A stretch of DNA of 64,000 nt from Bosea beijingensis (GCF_030758975.1 NZ_CP132359.1:2248811-2312810); one strand, 5' to 3'. Positions 16,786-26,088 are shown, numbered from the stretch's first letter. Numbers and translations: made by a program. The notes: generated by a model not told the origin, from the letters alone.

Positions 16786-18647
16786 CGTTCGGGCTCTCCG
16801 ACGCCGCCGACGGCGACCTCCGCCCCGCCATCCTCGATGACCTGCCGCGTCTCGGGCGTGAGCGGCCTCGACTTGGCCTTGGGCGGTACGAGCGGCTCGG
16901 GCGTGACGCGCGGCACGCGGTTGATCGCGGCGGCGAGCCCTTCATGGAACTGGATCTCCATGCGCTGCGCGTCGCGGTCACGGACATGGTCGATGACCAG
17001 CTCGGCCTCGTCGCGGGTCAGGCCCAGGGTTTCGAGGGTGATGCGGCCGAATCCCAGCGCCGATTCGAAGGTCTCGCGCATCTGGAAATCGACATTCGCC
17101 TTCATCAACTCGATTGCGTGGATGCGGTCATAGGCCCGCACATGCAGCCGCACGCTCGGGAATTCGGCCTTGACCATCTCGACGATCCGGAGCGCCGCCT
17201 GCTTGTCGTCGACGCAGATGCAGATGACGCGGGCCTTGCCGGCCCCGGCCGCGCGCAGCACGTCGAGCCGCGTGCCGTCGCCGTAATAGATCTTGAAGCC
17301 GAACTGGGATGCCGAGCGAATGCGCTCGACATCCGAATCGATGACGGTCACGTCGATATGCTGGAGCAGCAGCGCCTGCGTCACGATCTGGCCGAAGCGG
17401 CCGAAGCCGATCACCATCACCGGGCTGTCGCCGGCGCCCTCATAGTCCTCGTTCATCGTCGCCGGCGTGATGCGCGCCAGCAGCACCGCGTCGATGACCT
17501 TGGCGACGACCGGGCCGAGCAGCATGCTGATCGCCGCGAGCGCGGTGACCATCGCCGATTGCTGCGCGGTGAGCAGCCCGTTGGCGAGGCCGAGCGGCAG
17601 CAGCACGAAGGCGAATTCGCCGGCAGGCGAGAGCAGGGCGCCGGCCCGGACCGCTTCGAGCCAGGACGAGCAGGACAGCCGCAGGATCGAGGTCACCACC
17701 GCGATCTTGAACAGCACCAGCAGCGGCGCGGCGAGTGCCAGCAGCATCCAGTTGTCGGCGACGAGCTTGAGGTCGAGCGACATGCCGACCGCCATGAAGA
17801 ACAGGCCGAGCAGCACGCCGCGGAACGGCTCGATATCGGCTTCGAGCTCATGCCGGAAATGCGAATCGGCCAGCATCACGCCGGCGAGGAACGCGCCCAT
17901 CGCCATCGAAAGCCCGACATGCTCCATCAGCAAGGCCGCGCCGAGCACGATCAGCAGTGCGGCGGCCGTCATCACGTCCTTGGCGCCGGTATGGGCGAGG
18001 ATGCGGAAGAACGGGTTCATCACGTAGCGCCCGGCCACCACGATCAGCACCAGCGCGAGGAGCGCGATACCGAGGCTCGCCAGCGCCATCATAGGGCTGC
18101 CGGTTTCCTTCCCGCCCGTGGTGGCGAGCAGCGGCAGCAGCGCCAGCGCGGGCGCGATCGCCATGTCCTGGAACAGCAGGATGGAGAAGGTACGCCTGCC
18201 ATAGGTCTCGTTGCCGTCGCCGCGCTCTTCCAGCAATTGCAACGCGATCGATGTCGCCGACAGGGCAAGCGCCACGCCGACCGCGACCGCGCCCGCCGCC
18301 GAAAGGCCGAAATACCAGCCGGCCAGCCCGATGCCGCCGGCGCTGAGCGCCATCTGCGCGAGGCCGGAGCCGAGAATGTCCTTGCGCATCGAGTAGAGAC
18401 GCGAGGGCTGCAATTCGAGGCCGACGAGGAAGAGAAGCAGCACGACGCCGATCTCGGCCGTGCCGCGGATCGCATCGGGATCCTTGATCACGCCGAGGAT
18501 CGACGGGCCGATGACGATGCCGGCCGCGAGATAGCCCAGCACAGCCGACTGGCCGAGCTTGCGGAACAGGGGCACGGCGATCACCGCTCCCGCGCAGAAG
18601 GTCAGGATCGGCGGGAGATAGCTGGCATGCGAGACGGCGTCGGCCAT
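16782..18647 (-). CDS. CPA2-family monovalent cation:proton antiporter (KefB/KefC-like)
   Basis: A 621-residue membrane protein. Residues about 1-390 are a Na+/H+ exchanger domain, with AVLGYLAAGIVIGPSILGVI, EIGVVLLLFLVGLELQPSRL and the LLFQDMAIAPALALLPLL helix. A RCK (TrkA-N) domain follows at about 405-525, with the dinucleotide fold VMVIGFGRFGQIVTQALL and later VIDSDVERI and YYGDGTRLDVLRAAG. KefB/KefC are glutathione-gated K+ efflux systems; gshA is in the same window but not adjacent, so gating by glutathione here is only a possibility. First gene of a two-gene leftward operon with the MATE exporter. Confidence 0.92.
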   Translation of the reverse strand: MADAVSHASYLPPILTFCAGAVIAVPLFRKLGQSAVLGYLAAGIVIGPSILGVIKDPDAIRGTAEIGVVLLLFLVGLELQPSRLYSMRKDILGSGLAQMALSAGGIGLAGWYFGLSAAGAVAVGVALALSATSIALQLLEERGDGNETYGRRTFSILLFQDMAIAPALALLPLLATTGGKETGSPMMALASLGIALLALVLIVVAGRYVMNPFFRILAHTGAKDVMTAAALLIVLGAALLMEHVGLSMAMGAFLAGVMLADSHFRHELEADIEPFRGVLLGLFFMAVGMSLDLKLVADNWMLLALAAPLLVLFKIAVVTSILRLSCSSWLEAVRAGALLSPAGEFAFVLLPLGLANGLLTAQQSAMVTALAAISMLLGPVVAKVIDAVLLARITPATMNEDYEGAGDSPVMVIGFGRFGQIVTQALLLQHIDVTVIDSDVERIRSASQFGFKIYYGDGTRLDVLRAAGAGKARVICICVDDKQAALRIVEMVKAEFPSVRLHVRAYDRIHAIELMKANVDFQMRETFESALGFGRITLETLGLTRDEAELVIDHVRDRDAQRMEIQFHEGLAAAINRVPRVTPEPLVPPKAKSRPLTPETRQVIEDGGAEVAVGGVGEPER

Positions 18648-18826
18648 GCGGAACTCGGTGCTTTGGAACGGGCTTGGCGGTCCGGCGCGACGCTCTGCGT
18701 GGCGGTCCGTCGTTCTATCTAGGCCTTCGACAGCGATCCTGCGAGAGGCAATCGGTGATCAGGACGACCTGCGCTGCTTCGCTTCCTTGACATCGCCCTG
18801 ATCCCGCCGAATGAAGACGCGGACCG

Positions 18827-19816
18827 ATGGAGATCTTTTCGCGCGTGACCAAGCCGCCGCTCGACATCCTGCTTTGCGCCCCGCGCGGTTTCTGCGCTGG
18901 CGTCGTGCGCGCCATCGACGCAGTCGAGAAGGCGCTGAAGCTGCATGGCGCGCCGGTCTATGTCCGCCACGAGATCGTCCATAACAAATACGTCGTCGAA
19001 TCCCTGAAGCGGAAGGGCGCGGTCTTCGTCGCCGAGCTCGACGAGGTGCCCGACGAGACGCGGCCGGTGATCTTCTCGGCCCATGGCGTCGCCAAGGCGG
19101 TGCCGGCGGCGGCGAAGGCGCGCAATCTCTTCGCCATCGATGCGACCTGTCCGCTGGTCACCAAGGTCCATCGCGAGGCCGAGGTCCATCACAAGCGGGG
19201 CCGCCATATCCTGCTGGTCGGCCATGCCGGCCATCCCGAGGTGATCGGCACGATGGGCCAGCTCCCAGAGGGCGCGATCACGCTGATCGAGACGCTGGAC
19301 GACGTCGCGACGCTTCAGGCGCCGGAGGGCCAGCCGCTCGCCTATGTCACGCAGACCACGCTCTCGGTCGACGACACCCGCGGGATCGTCGAGGCCTTGC
19401 AGGCCCGTTTCCCGGAGCTGATCGCCCCGCACAAGGAAGACATCTGCTACGCCACGACCAACCGCCAGGAGGCGGTCAAGCGCGTCGCGCCGCAGGTCGA
19501 CGGGCTGATCGTGGTCGGCTCGCCCAATTCCTCGAACTCCCAGCGCTTGCGCGAGGTCGCCGAGCGCGCCGGTTGCCCGGTGGCACGGCTCGTCCTGCGC
19601 ACCGACGAGATCGACTGGTCCGTCTTCGGCAATATCCGCAGCCTCGGCATCACGGCCGGCGCCAGTGCGCCCGAGGTGCTGGTCGAGGAGATCATCGACG
19701 CCTTCGCCGCGCGCTACGATGTCCGCGTCGAAACCGTCTCGACCGCCGACGAGAACGTCTTCTTCCCGCTGCCGCGCGAATTGCGCGGCGAGGCGGCGCC
19801 GGACGCGGCCGAATAA
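18827..19816 (+). CDS. ispH: 4-hydroxy-3-methylbut-2-enyl diphosphate reductase
   Basis: The last enzyme of the non-mevalonate (MEP) isoprenoid pathway, making IPP and DMAPP with a [4Fe-4S] cluster. The 329-residue protein has the three cluster cysteines in [24 protein letters not shown] and [14 protein letters not shown], plus the substrate-binding HGVAKAVP and NSSNSQRL segments. The start ATG at 18827 precedes the first motif by a normal short leader. Followed after 21 bp by thrB. Confidence 0.97.
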   Translation: MEIFSRVTKPPLDILLCAPRGFCAGVVRAIDAVEKALKLHGAPVYVRHEIVHNKYVVESLKRKGAVFVAELDEVPDETRPVIFSAHGVAKAVPAAAKARNLFAIDATCPLVTKVHREAEVHHKRGRHILLVGHAGHPEVIGTMGQLPEGAITLIETLDDVATLQAPEGQPLAYVTQTTLSVDDTRGIVEALQARFPELIAPHKEDICYATTNRQEAVKRVAPQVDGLIVVGSPNSSNSQRLREVAERAGCPVARLVLRTDEIDWSVFGNIRSLGITAGASAPEVLVEEIIDAFAARYDVRVETVSTADENVFFPLPRELRGEAAPDAAE

Positions 19817-19837
19817 TTCCAGCAGAAGAGTGCGATC

Positions 19838-20803
19838 GTGGCCGTCTATACCGAAGTACCCGATGACGAGATGGCCGCCTTCGTGGCGCGCTACGGCATC
19901 GGCGAACTCCTCTCCGCCAAGGGCATCGCCGAGGGCGTCGAGAACTCGAACTACCTGATCCGCACCACGCAGGGCGCCTTCATCCTCACGCTTTACGAGA
20001 AGCGGGTGAACCCGGACGACCTGCCGTTCTTCCTCGGCTTGATCCAGCATCTCGCCTCGCGCGGGGTGATTTGCCCGCAGCCGGTCAGCGACAGCCGCGG
20101 CGAGATGCTCGGCCAGCTTGCCGGCCGCCCTGCCGCGATCGTCACCTTCCTCGACGGTCTCTCGGTGCGCCGCCCGACATCCGCCCATTGCCAGGAACTC
20201 GGCCGCGGCCTCGCCCTGCTGCACCAGGCCGGCGCCGATTTCGTGATGGAACGGGTCAATGCGCTCTCCGTGCCGGGCTGGCGGCCGCTGGCCGAGCAGG
20301 CCGGCGCTGATGCCGACAAGGTCTCGCCCGGCCTCGCGCGTCGCGTCGCCGCCGAGATCGCCGTGCATGAGGCGAGCTGGCCGCAGGGCCTGCCGCGCGG
20401 CGTGATCCATGCGGATCTCTTCCCGAACAACGTCTTCTTCATCGGCGACCGGCTCTCGGGCCTGATCGATTTCTATTTCGCCTGCACCGATGCCTATGCC
20501 TATGACCTCGCGATCTGCCTGAACTCCTGGTGCTTCGAGGCCGACGGCTCGTTCAACCTGACCAAGGGCCAGGCCATGCTCGCCGGCTACGAGAGCGTCC
20601 GGCCCCTGAACGAGGCGGAGGTCGAGGCGCTGCCGCAGCTCTGCCGCGGCTCGGCGCTGCGCTTCCTGCTGACGCGCCTGGTCGACTGGCTCAACGTGCC
20701 GCCCGGTGCCTTGGTCAAGCCGCATGACCCGCTCGAATACGATCGCAAGCTCGCCTTCCACCAGCGCGTCGCCGACGCTCGCGAATACGGATTGAAGCGG
20801 TGA
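19838..20803 (+). CDS. thrB: Homoserine kinase (type II, APH fold)
   Basis: Phosphorylates homoserine in threonine synthesis. At 321 residues it belongs to the aminoglycoside-phosphotransferase-like ThrB used by alphaproteobacteria and not the GHMP type. Visible are the N-terminal [17 protein letters not shown] nucleotide-binding strand, [14 protein letters not shown] (Brenner motif with catalytic Asp) and [21 protein letters not shown] (metal-binding Asp). It starts with GTG at 19838 (MAVYTEVP), typical for the family. Its stop overlaps the rnhA start (GTGA). The downstream pathway enzyme thrC lies at 31080-32495. Confidence 0.95.
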   Translation: MAVYTEVPDDEMAAFVARYGIGELLSAKGIAEGVENSNYLIRTTQGAFILTLYEKRVNPDDLPFFLGLIQHLASRGVICPQPVSDSRGEMLGQLAGRPAAIVTFLDGLSVRRPTSAHCQELGRGLALLHQAGADFVMERVNALSVPGWRPLAEQAGADADKVSPGLARRVAAEIAVHEASWPQGLPRGVIHADLFPNNVFFIGDRLSGLIDFYFACTDAYAYDLAICLNSWCFEADGSFNLTKGQAMLAGYESVRPLNEAEVEALPQLCRGSALRFLLTRLVDWLNVPPGALVKPHDPLEYDRKLAFHQRVADAREYGLKR

Positions 20804-21246
20804 GCGATACGGTCGAAGTCTGGACGGATGGCGCCTGCTCCGGGAACCCGGGCCCCGGCGGCTGGGGCGCGATCCTGACCTTCAACGGCATCGAGAAGGA
20901 GCTCTCCGGCGGCGAGGCGCAAACCACCAACAACCGCATGGAATTGATGGCGGCGATCGCGGCACTGGAGGCGCTGAAGCGGCCCGTCACGGTCGCGCTC
21001 CACACCGACAGCCAATACCTGCGCCAGGGCATCACCGGCTGGATTCATGGCTGGAAGAAGAACGGCTGGAAGACGGCCGATCGCAAGCCAGTCAAGAATG
21101 CCGAGCTCTGGCAGCGTCTTGAGGCCGCGCTCGGCCGCCACAAGATCGAGTGGAAATGGGTCAAGGGCCATGCCGGCGACGAGATGAACGAGCGTGCCGA
21201 CGCCCTCGCACGCGCCGGCATGGCGCCGTTCAAGCCGGGGCGCTGA
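20800..21246 (+). CDS. rnhA: Ribonuclease HI
   Basis: Cleaves the RNA strand of RNA-DNA hybrids. The 148 residues hold the whole catalytic set: [16 protein letters not shown] (Asp10 equivalent), [13 protein letters not shown] (Glu48), [11 protein letters not shown] (Asp70) and [15 protein letters not shown] (His/Asp). A GTG start overlaps the thrB stop by four bases, so it is coupled to ispH-thrB. It coexists with the RNase HII gene at 58576. Confidence 0.97.
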   Translation: MSDTVEVWTDGACSGNPGPGGWGAILTFNGIEKELSGGEAQTTNNRMELMAAIAALEALKRPVTVALHTDSQYLRQGITGWIHGWKKNGWKTADRKPVKNAELWQRLEAALGRHKIEWKWVKGHAGDEMNERADALARAGMAPFKPGR

Positions 21247-21265
21247 CCTTCGCTGCTCCCTGCGC

Positions 21266-22048
21266 TTAGCGCTCATGCAGGTAATGGGTCAGGCGCAGGA
21301 GCGGTTGCATGCCGAGCGCTTCGGCCAGCCGGATCGAGGCGGTGTTGTCCTCGTGGACCTGATAGCGGGCCAGCAAATCGCGCCGCGCCAGCTCACCGAG
21401 CGCTGCGCCGACGACGCGTGATCCAAGGCCGCGCCCGCGCTGCTCGGGTCGCGTGACCACGCCGCCGATTTCCCAGACTTTGGTGTAGCTCTCGAAGGCG
21501 AAGCAGACGGAGAGCGGCTGATCGCCCGAGCCGACCCTGCACGTGAAGGCGCGTCCGCTTGCCAGCAGCGGCGCGAGCCAGTCCCGCGCGTGATCCTGCG
21601 TGCGATAGAGCGCATACATGGCATCCGTGGCACTCTCCGCGACGAGGACGCCGTCATAGCCGGGAACGCACTCGGGCGAGGCAAAGGAAAGGAAGCTGGT
21701 CTTGCGTGCGAGCGGATAGTGCCGCTGGACGAGGTCGTAGTCGGCCGTGCCGCTCAGCTTGAAGACGATGCCGCCCGTCGTCGGAAGTTCGCTCAGGAGC
21801 GCTTCCGTGAGCGCGACGTCTTCGCTGCGCATGAGGGCGGCATGGGCCGCGGTCGGGTAGGTCTTGCGGTCGTAAACGCTGGCTGCGGTATCGAGCAGGA
21901 CGAGCGTCGCCGCGCCGGCCGGCGACAGCCGCTGAAATGCCCGTGTGTTCTGCGGAAAGGCCGCGAGATGCTTCAGCAGCACGACATTGTCGAGCGGATC
22001 GCCAGCGAGCCGCTCGATGATCTCGCCCCTGTCCCGGATTGCGATCAT
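21266..22048 (-). CDS. GNAT-family N-acetyltransferase
   Basis: A 260-residue protein with a C-terminal GNAT domain. The acetyl-CoA loop is VVTRPEQRGRGLGSRVVGAALGEL near residue 190 (R-x-x-G-x-G/A pattern), followed by YQVHEDNTASIRLAEALGM, the usual beta5-alpha4 region. The N-terminal 150 residues do not resemble a named domain. Substrate is unknown. A second GNAT gene lies 20 bp upstream on the same strand. Confidence 0.85.
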   Translation of the reverse strand: MIAIRDRGEIIERLAGDPLDNVVLLKHLAAFPQNTRAFQRLSPAGAATLVLLDTAASVYDRKTYPTAAHAALMRSEDVALTEALLSELPTTGGIVFKLSGTADYDLVQRHYPLARKTSFLSFASPECVPGYDGVLVAESATDAMYALYRTQDHARDWLAPLLASGRAFTCRVGSGDQPLSVCFAFESYTKVWEIGGVVTRPEQRGRGLGSRVVGAALGELARRDLLARYQVHEDNTASIRLAEALGMQPLLRLTHYLHER

Positions 22049-22068
22049 GCGCGCTCCGGCCGAGGCTT

Positions 22069-22518
22069 TCAGCCGAGCGGCTGGCGGTAGACGATGAAGC
22101 CGGACTTGTCGGCGACCTTGTCGTAGAGCGCCTGTCCCTGCAGGTTGGATTCATGCGTCTGCCAGTAGACGCGGTAGCAGTTCTTGGCCCGCGCCATCTG
22201 GTTCACGGCCTCGATCAGCTTGCGGCCGACACCGGTGCCGCGCGATTCCGGCACGGTGAACAGGTCCTGCAGATAGCAGATCGGCTTCTCGCTCCAGGTC
22301 GTGCGGTGGAGCACCCAGTTGACCATGCCGAGCGGCTTGTCGCCCTCGAAGGCGAGGAAGCCGCCCATCGGCTCCTCGCCGCCGGTCAGGCGCCCGAAGG
22401 TGATCGCATCGATCTCCGGCGGCAGCGTCGCCTTGTAGAAGGTCAGATAGCCATGCCAGAGCGGCGTCCAGGCCTCCCGGTCGGTGGCGGCAAGCGGGCG
22501 AATGGTGATCTCGGCCAT
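22069..22518 (-). CDS. GNAT-family N-acetyltransferase
   Basis: A compact 149-residue acetyltransferase. Signature parts are FLAFEGDKPLGMVNWVLH, YLQDLFTVPESRGTGVGRKLIEAV (acetyl-CoA binding R-G-x-G-x-G/R) and YWQTHESNLQGQALYDKVADKSGFIVY. It is close in length and pattern to small GNATs that acetylate amines, but the substrate is not determinable. Probably cotranscribed with the GNAT gene at 21266. Confidence 0.9.
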   Translation of the reverse strand: MAEITIRPLAATDREAWTPLWHGYLTFYKATLPPEIDAITFGRLTGGEEPMGGFLAFEGDKPLGMVNWVLHRTTWSEKPICYLQDLFTVPESRGTGVGRKLIEAVNQMARAKNCYRVYWQTHESNLQGQALYDKVADKSGFIVYRQPLG

Positions 22519-22591
22519 CGGTATTCTCCTCCGGCCCGGAAGCTAGCCGGGGCTTCACGGCTTGTCTCATGACAAGCGCAGATCGGATCGA

Positions 22592-22822
22592 TCAGTGGGG
22601 TTGGTCTGACGCCAGGAAGCGCTCGACAGCGCTGGCGCTCAAAGCCTGAGCGGAATCCTCTCTCCAGAGATCGAGAATGATGCCTGCCAGGCGGGCTCTC
22701 GCCCGCCTCTGCTGCTGGCCACCGACGGTGTTCACGCTGTTCACCGCCATCCAGGCGGCGTCGAAGGCGCGAGCCAATTTTGCCAACTCTGCAGGTTCGA
22801 CAACGAAGCCTTGAAACGGCAT
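22592..22822 (-). CDS. Small hypothetical protein
   Basis: A 76-residue protein that I cannot assign. The start is well supported by GGAGAGAGGAT just upstream of the ATG at 22822. It looks helical and soluble, with FVVEPAELAKLARAFDAAWMAV, a [18 protein letters not shown] stretch and the C-terminal ALSASAVERFLASD. Base composition is like the core genome, so it is probably not part of the adjacent lower-GC islet. Confidence 0.6.
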   Translation of the reverse strand: MPFQGFVVEPAELAKLARAFDAAWMAVNSVNTVGGQQQRRARARLAGIILDLWREDSAQALSASAVERFLASDQPH

Positions 22823-22890
22823 ATCCTCTCTCCATGCGCCGGAGAAGTGGAGCAGCTTAAGAGGCGGTGCATTCCTCGCAATGTCAAAAG

Positions 22891-22916
22891 CTAGGTCCGC
22901 TTACGACCCAATTCAG
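22891..22916. repeat. Left imperfect direct repeat flanking an islet
   Basis: A 26-bp sequence starting CTAGGTCCGCTTACGACCCA. It matches 21 of 26 bases of the copy at 23653-23678 in the same orientation. Together the two copies bracket the lower-GC islet. GTCCGCT-TCGACCCA-like words are also scattered in intergenic DNA of other proteobacteria (from memory), so the copies may be independent members of a repeat family. Confidence 0.55.
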
Positions 22917-22946
22917 AACTTCCGTGCAACGCGACCTAGGCCAGCG

Positions 22947-23291
22947 CTACTGCACGACCGATGCCGTCGCTCGGTTGATGAGCTGCTGCAAAACGTGCTC
23001 CAGTTCATACTGATCGGCACCGTATGCGCCGATTTCTCCTAGCGTCGGATACGTAGAAACGTTGTAGCCGTCCTCAATGTCGTTGTACCAAATGACTGAG
23101 GCGCCAAATATCGCTACGACCCAGAAGCCGCCGCCAAGCTCGCCCAGCGGGCTGAGTTCCCATTTTCTCGGAGTGATGGCGATGCACCTCCAGACGAGGA
23201 GCTGTGCTGCAGGCATGCGAGCCTCGGCAGCTCCAATGTTGCCTCGAATGAAGTCCTCGCTTGCTGGCGACCAATTCGTCATCGTTCTCAT
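22947..23291 (-). CDS. Hypothetical protein in lower-GC islet
   Basis: About 114 residues, with no named family that I recognise. The sequence has a coherent core, LGGGFWVVAIFGASVIWYNDIEDGYN, then TYPTLGEIGAYGADQYELEHVLQQL. This pattern of a Trp-rich strand followed by a helix recurs in unannotated bacterial proteins. Starts at 23291 and 23282 are both possible. The local DNA is clearly less GC-rich than the surroundings. It is divergent from the small gene at 23424, and both are enclosed by the direct repeats. Confidence 0.65.
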   Translation of the reverse strand: MRTMTNWSPASEDFIRGNIGAAEARMPAAQLLVWRCIAITPRKWELSPLGELGGGFWVVAIFGASVIWYNDIEDGYNVSTYPTLGEIGAYGADQYELEHVLQQLINRATASVVQ

Positions 23292-23423
23292 CAACTCCGT
23301 GCATGTCTCCTAGCGACCCGTTTCGTTCGTTCGATAGACCGCCGGCGCTTACATAGCGTCGAGAGCTAACCAAGCAGGCGATTATTGCTATTATGCGATG
23401 GGAATTGGGATGCGGATCGCCAT

Positions 23424-23627
23424 ATGACTGAAAATGGAAAAAAGAGAGCTGGCCGCCTAGCTCGGGAAGGCGCGGACATTCAAAAGTTTGTGCAGCAATA
23501 TGCACGCAAGGCGCATCCGGGCTGGGATCCGAATGACCGTGGATACGATCGGCGGCTTGAAGCCAAGATAAGACGCATGGACCCGGAAAAGCTGGATGCG
23601 CTTCTTCGTGACGCCGAGTTGGAGTGA
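23424..23627 (+). CDS. Small charged hypothetical protein in islet
   Basis: A 67-residue, highly charged protein, MTENGKKRAGRLAREGADIQ then KFVQQYARKAHPGWDPNDRGYDRRLEAKIRRMDPEKLDALL (as two consecutive segments, each helical). No domain is recognised. The start ATG at 23424 was preferred over one 13 codons upstream because the upstream part is noncoding-like. The pattern (basic, then alternating Lys/Glu/Asp helix) is seen in small DNA- or protein-binding factors, but that is only an impression. Confidence 0.55.
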   Translation: MTENGKKRAGRLAREGADIQKFVQQYARKAHPGWDPNDRGYDRRLEAKIRRMDPEKLDALLRDAELE

Positions 23628-23652
23628 CTATCTAGTTTTACCAGCGCGACAT

Positions 23653-23678
23653 CTAAGTCCGCTATCGACCCAGTGCAG
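23653..23678. repeat. Right imperfect direct repeat flanking an islet
   Basis: Begins CTAAGTCCGCTATCGACCCA and aligns without gaps to 22891-22916 with 5 mismatches in 26. It lies 25 bp after the stop of the islet gene at 23627. Confidence 0.55.
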
Positions 23679-23702
23679 CCTCGCTTTACCTGCCCAGCCA
23701 AC

Positions 23703-23733
23703 AAAAAAAGCCCGCGCAGCGGCTGCGCGGGCT
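23703..23733 (-). terminator. Rho-independent terminator of the peroxiredoxin gene
   Basis: Read on the minus strand, AGCCCGCGCAGC-C-GCTGCGCGGGCT forms a 12-bp perfect stem followed by a run of seven T (seen as A at 23703-23709 on the plus strand). It lies 27 bp after the peroxiredoxin stop. Confidence 0.9.
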
Positions 23734-23759
23734 CCAATCTCTCTCCGTGCCCTTAAGGC

Positions 23760-24245
23760 TCAGAGCTTGGCGAGCATCGCCTCGGCGCCGGAGACTTCCG
23801 CCTTGCCGGCGGCTTCCTCGACATTGAGAACCTTCACCGCGCCGTCCTCGACCAGCATCGAGTAGCGCTGCGAGCGGGTGCCGAGGCCGAAGCCCGAACC
23901 GTCGAGCGACAGGCCGATCTCCTTGGCGAAATCGGCATTGCCGTCCGAGAGGAACTCGATCACGCCGGCGCCGCCGGTCGCCTTCGACCAGGCGTCCATG
24001 ACGAAGACGTCGTTGGTGCTGGTGACCATGATGGCGTCGACGCCCTTCGCCTTGATCTCGGCCGCCTTCTCCAGGAAGCCCGGCAGATGGTTGCGATGGC
24101 AGGTCGGGGTGAAGGCGCCGGGCACCGCGAAGAGCACCACTTTCTTGCCGCTGAACAGGTCGTCGGTCGTGCGCGCGGCCGGGCCGTCGGCGGTCATGAC
24201 GCGGAACGTCGCCTGGGGAAGCTTGTCACCCACTTTGATGGTCAT
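23760..24245 (-). CDS. Peroxiredoxin, Prx5-like
   Basis: Reduces hydrogen peroxide and organic peroxides. The 161-residue protein is a member of the Prx5 subfamily: VGDKLPQATFRV at the N-terminus, VLFAVPGAFTPTCHRNHLPGF with the peroxidatic Cys in PGAFTPTC, and LGTRSQRYSMLVEDGAVKVLN toward the C-terminus. The partner reductant is probably glutathione/glutaredoxin, as for other Prx5 proteins; this is inferred. It lies between a terminator and the DsbD-like gene. Confidence 0.95.
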   Translation of the reverse strand: MTIKVGDKLPQATFRVMTADGPAARTTDDLFSGKKVVLFAVPGAFTPTCHRNHLPGFLEKAAEIKAKGVDAIMVTSTNDVFVMDAWSKATGGAGVIEFLSDGNADFAKEIGLSLDGSGFGLGTRSQRYSMLVEDGAVKVLNVEEAAGKAEVSGAEAMLAKL

Positions 24246-24298
24246 GAGCCTGTCTCTCCGTGAAGCCTGCGGCCAACCGGGCCGCCCGGCCTGACGGA

Positions 24299-25162
24299 TT
24301 AGGGCTTGCCGGCGGGGATGTCGAGTTCCAGTCGTGTCTCGATTGGCCGCGGCCTGCCGCGCACCGTGAAGATCAGCGGGATCGGGCCGGCCGCACCCTT
24401 CGGCCGCTCGTCGATGCGGATCTGGGCGAGGACCGTTCCGTCTGCCTGCGGCGTCAGCCGCGACCTGCCGAAGGACCACATGCCCGAGCCCTCGACGAAG
24501 ATATCCTCGATCCGGCCTTCCGGCGGTGGCTGCAGGATGAGGCGCAGGCCCGGATCGACCACGCTGTCGTCGGGGCCAGCCTCGACGATCGCGATCTTCT
24601 CCTTGTGCGCGCCGGGCTTGGCGGAGACCGGCACGCGCGCCTCGTAGTCTTCGAGGCGCGGCGAGGTCACCGTGGTCACGCCGGGTTCGAGCCACAGGCT
24701 CGCCTCGCCCTTGGCGGGAATGCAGATCTTCTCGCAGACGGCATAGTCGAGTTTCAGCACGACCAAGACGGGCCGCGACGGATCGACAGGCTGGACGGAG
24801 ATCGGGATCACGACCTCGCCGACATAGCCGATGGAATAGCCGGCCGAATCCTGGAAGCGCTCCGGCACCGGCCAGCGCACGTCGAGCCCGCCGATATTGG
24901 TCGAGCCCGACCAGTCGAAGGCCGGCGGCACGCCGAACTGGCCGGGGCTGCGCCAATAGGTCTTGTAGCCCGGCGACATCACGATCTCGACGCCGACGCG
25001 CTGCTTGCCCGTCGCGGTGGTCGGCCCGGCGATCAAGCGCAACCTGGCATGCTCGCTAGACGACCACGGCGAGGTGGCGGCCTCGTTTGCCGCTTCCTGC
25101 GCGCGGGCGGCGGGGCCGAGCGTCAGCGGCAGCAGGGCCAGCAAGGGAAGAATGCGGTTCAC
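24299..25162 (-). CDS. DsbD-type N-terminal (alpha) domain protein, periplasmic
   Basis: A 287-residue exported protein. The GTG at 25160-25162, with AAAGG upstream, gives an N-terminal signal peptide (LLALLPLTLGPAARA). The mature part is a DsbD/ScsB-like domain: VEIVMSPGYKTYWRSPGQFGVPP, and the redox-type motif DYAVCEKICIPAKG with Cys-x3-Cys. Full DsbD also carries a membrane domain and a thioredoxin domain; neither is present here, so it is a stand-alone soluble domain. It probably passes electrons in periplasmic thiol exchange, which is inferred from the motif. Confidence 0.85.
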   Translation of the reverse strand: MNRILPLLALLPLTLGPAARAQEAANEAATSPWSSSEHARLRLIAGPTTATGKQRVGVEIVMSPGYKTYWRSPGQFGVPPAFDWSGSTNIGGLDVRWPVPERFQDSAGYSIGYVGEVVIPISVQPVDPSRPVLVVLKLDYAVCEKICIPAKGEASLWLEPGVTTVTSPRLEDYEARVPVSAKPGAHKEKIAIVEAGPDDSVVDPGLRLILQPPPEGRIEDIFVEGSGMWSFGRSRLTPQADGTVLAQIRIDERPKGAAGPIPLIFTVRGRPRPIETRLELDIPAGKP

Positions 25163-25421
25163 GGCCCAGCCTTTAGCGATTGCGAGCCTGAAAAGCGAAC
25201 AAAACCTGTCTTGCTCCGCCGGGCGGCACCTGTGCGACATGTCGCCAACCTCGCGCAGGAATGGGGCACAATCGCGGTGACGACGGTTCGGGCCGCCACG
25301 GCCGTGTCGCCGCACGCGAATGTGATCCGCATGGCCTGGTGGCGGAGCGTGAGCGCGCTGCAGAGAGGGCGACTTCAGCCAAGCCTTGCCGACCCTCCCC
25401 GACAGCCTCTAGCATGGCATC

Positions 25422-26033
25422 ATGAAAATCGGCTCACAATCGCGCGCCGGCGGCCGCAGCTATCTCGATGGGCAATGCCTGATCGCGATGCCGGGCATGG
25501 CCGATACACGCTTCAGCCGCAGCGTCGTCTATGTCTGCGCCCATTCCGAGGATGGGGCGATGGGCATCATCGTCAACAAGCCGGCGGGCGACACGAAGTT
25601 CCCGGAGCTGCTGGTCCAGCTCGACGTGATTCCCTCCGAGGAGGTGATCCGCCTGCCGAGCCGGGCCGAGCGAATGCAGGTGCTGCGCGGCGGCCCGGTC
25701 GAGACCAAGCGCGGCTTCGTCCTGCATACCGCCGATTTTTTCCTGGAATCGGCGACCCTGCCGATCGATGAGGGCATCTGCCTGACGGCGACTCTGGATA
25801 TCCTGCGCGCCATCGCCACCGGTGAAGGGCCGGAGAGTGCCGTGCTGGCGTTGGGCTATGCCGGCTGGGCCGCAGGGCAGTTGGAGGCCGAGATCCAGTC
25901 GAATGGATGGCTGCATTGCGCCGCCGATCCCGAACTGCTCTTCGATGACGGCGTCGAGACCAAGTACCAGCGCGCGCTCGGCAAGATCGGCATCGACCCG
26001 GCCTTCCTGTCGCGCGAGGCGGGGCACGCCTGA
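25422..26033 (+). CDS. YqgE/AlgH family protein
   Basis: A 203-residue protein with the family signature [42 protein letters not shown] (positions about 14-55, here as overlapping motif parts) and later [18 protein letters not shown] and [24 protein letters not shown]. Function remains unclear in spite of wide conservation. Starts at ATG 25422. Confidence 0.93.
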   Translation: MKIGSQSRAGGRSYLDGQCLIAMPGMADTRFSRSVVYVCAHSEDGAMGIIVNKPAGDTKFPELLVQLDVIPSEEVIRLPSRAERMQVLRGGPVETKRGFVLHTADFFLESATLPIDEGICLTATLDILRAIATGEGPESAVLALGYAGWAAGQLEAEIQSNGWLHCAADPELLFDDGVETKYQRALGKIGIDPAFLSREAGHA

Positions 26034-26045
26034 GGAACTGTCCTA

Positions 26046-26088
26046 TTGTCATTCCGGGTTCACGCCTGCGGGCGCCCCGGAATGACAA
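26046..26088. repeat. Short palindromic intergenic repeat, related to the 47-kb element
   Basis: TTGTCATTCCGGG at the left and CCCGGAATGACAA at the right are perfect inverted repeats of 13 bp around a GC-rich centre. Read on the minus strand, it follows the left end of the longer element at 47055-47199 almost base for base up to GAACCCGGAA. It is thus a shorter member of the same family, lying between yqgE and the c-di-GMP gene. Confidence 0.75.

Noticed and set aside
16944..18722. 592-codon frame opposite the CPA2 antiporter
   Set aside because: Low-complexity His/Asp/Arg/Glu reading with no family resemblance; the opposite strand has a full membrane antiporter.
18719..20761. 680-codon frame opposite ispH and thrB
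   Set aside because: Opposite two genes with intact catalytic motifs; the translation is shadow-like.
23074..23505. 143-codon minus-strand frame with a possible AGGAG site
   Set aside because: It overlaps the more protein-like frame 22947-23291 and has an irregular His/Ser/Arg-rich composition.
22947..23627. Toxin-antitoxin interpretation of the islet pair
   Set aside because: The genes are divergent and not co-oriented, and neither resembles a known toxin or antitoxin.
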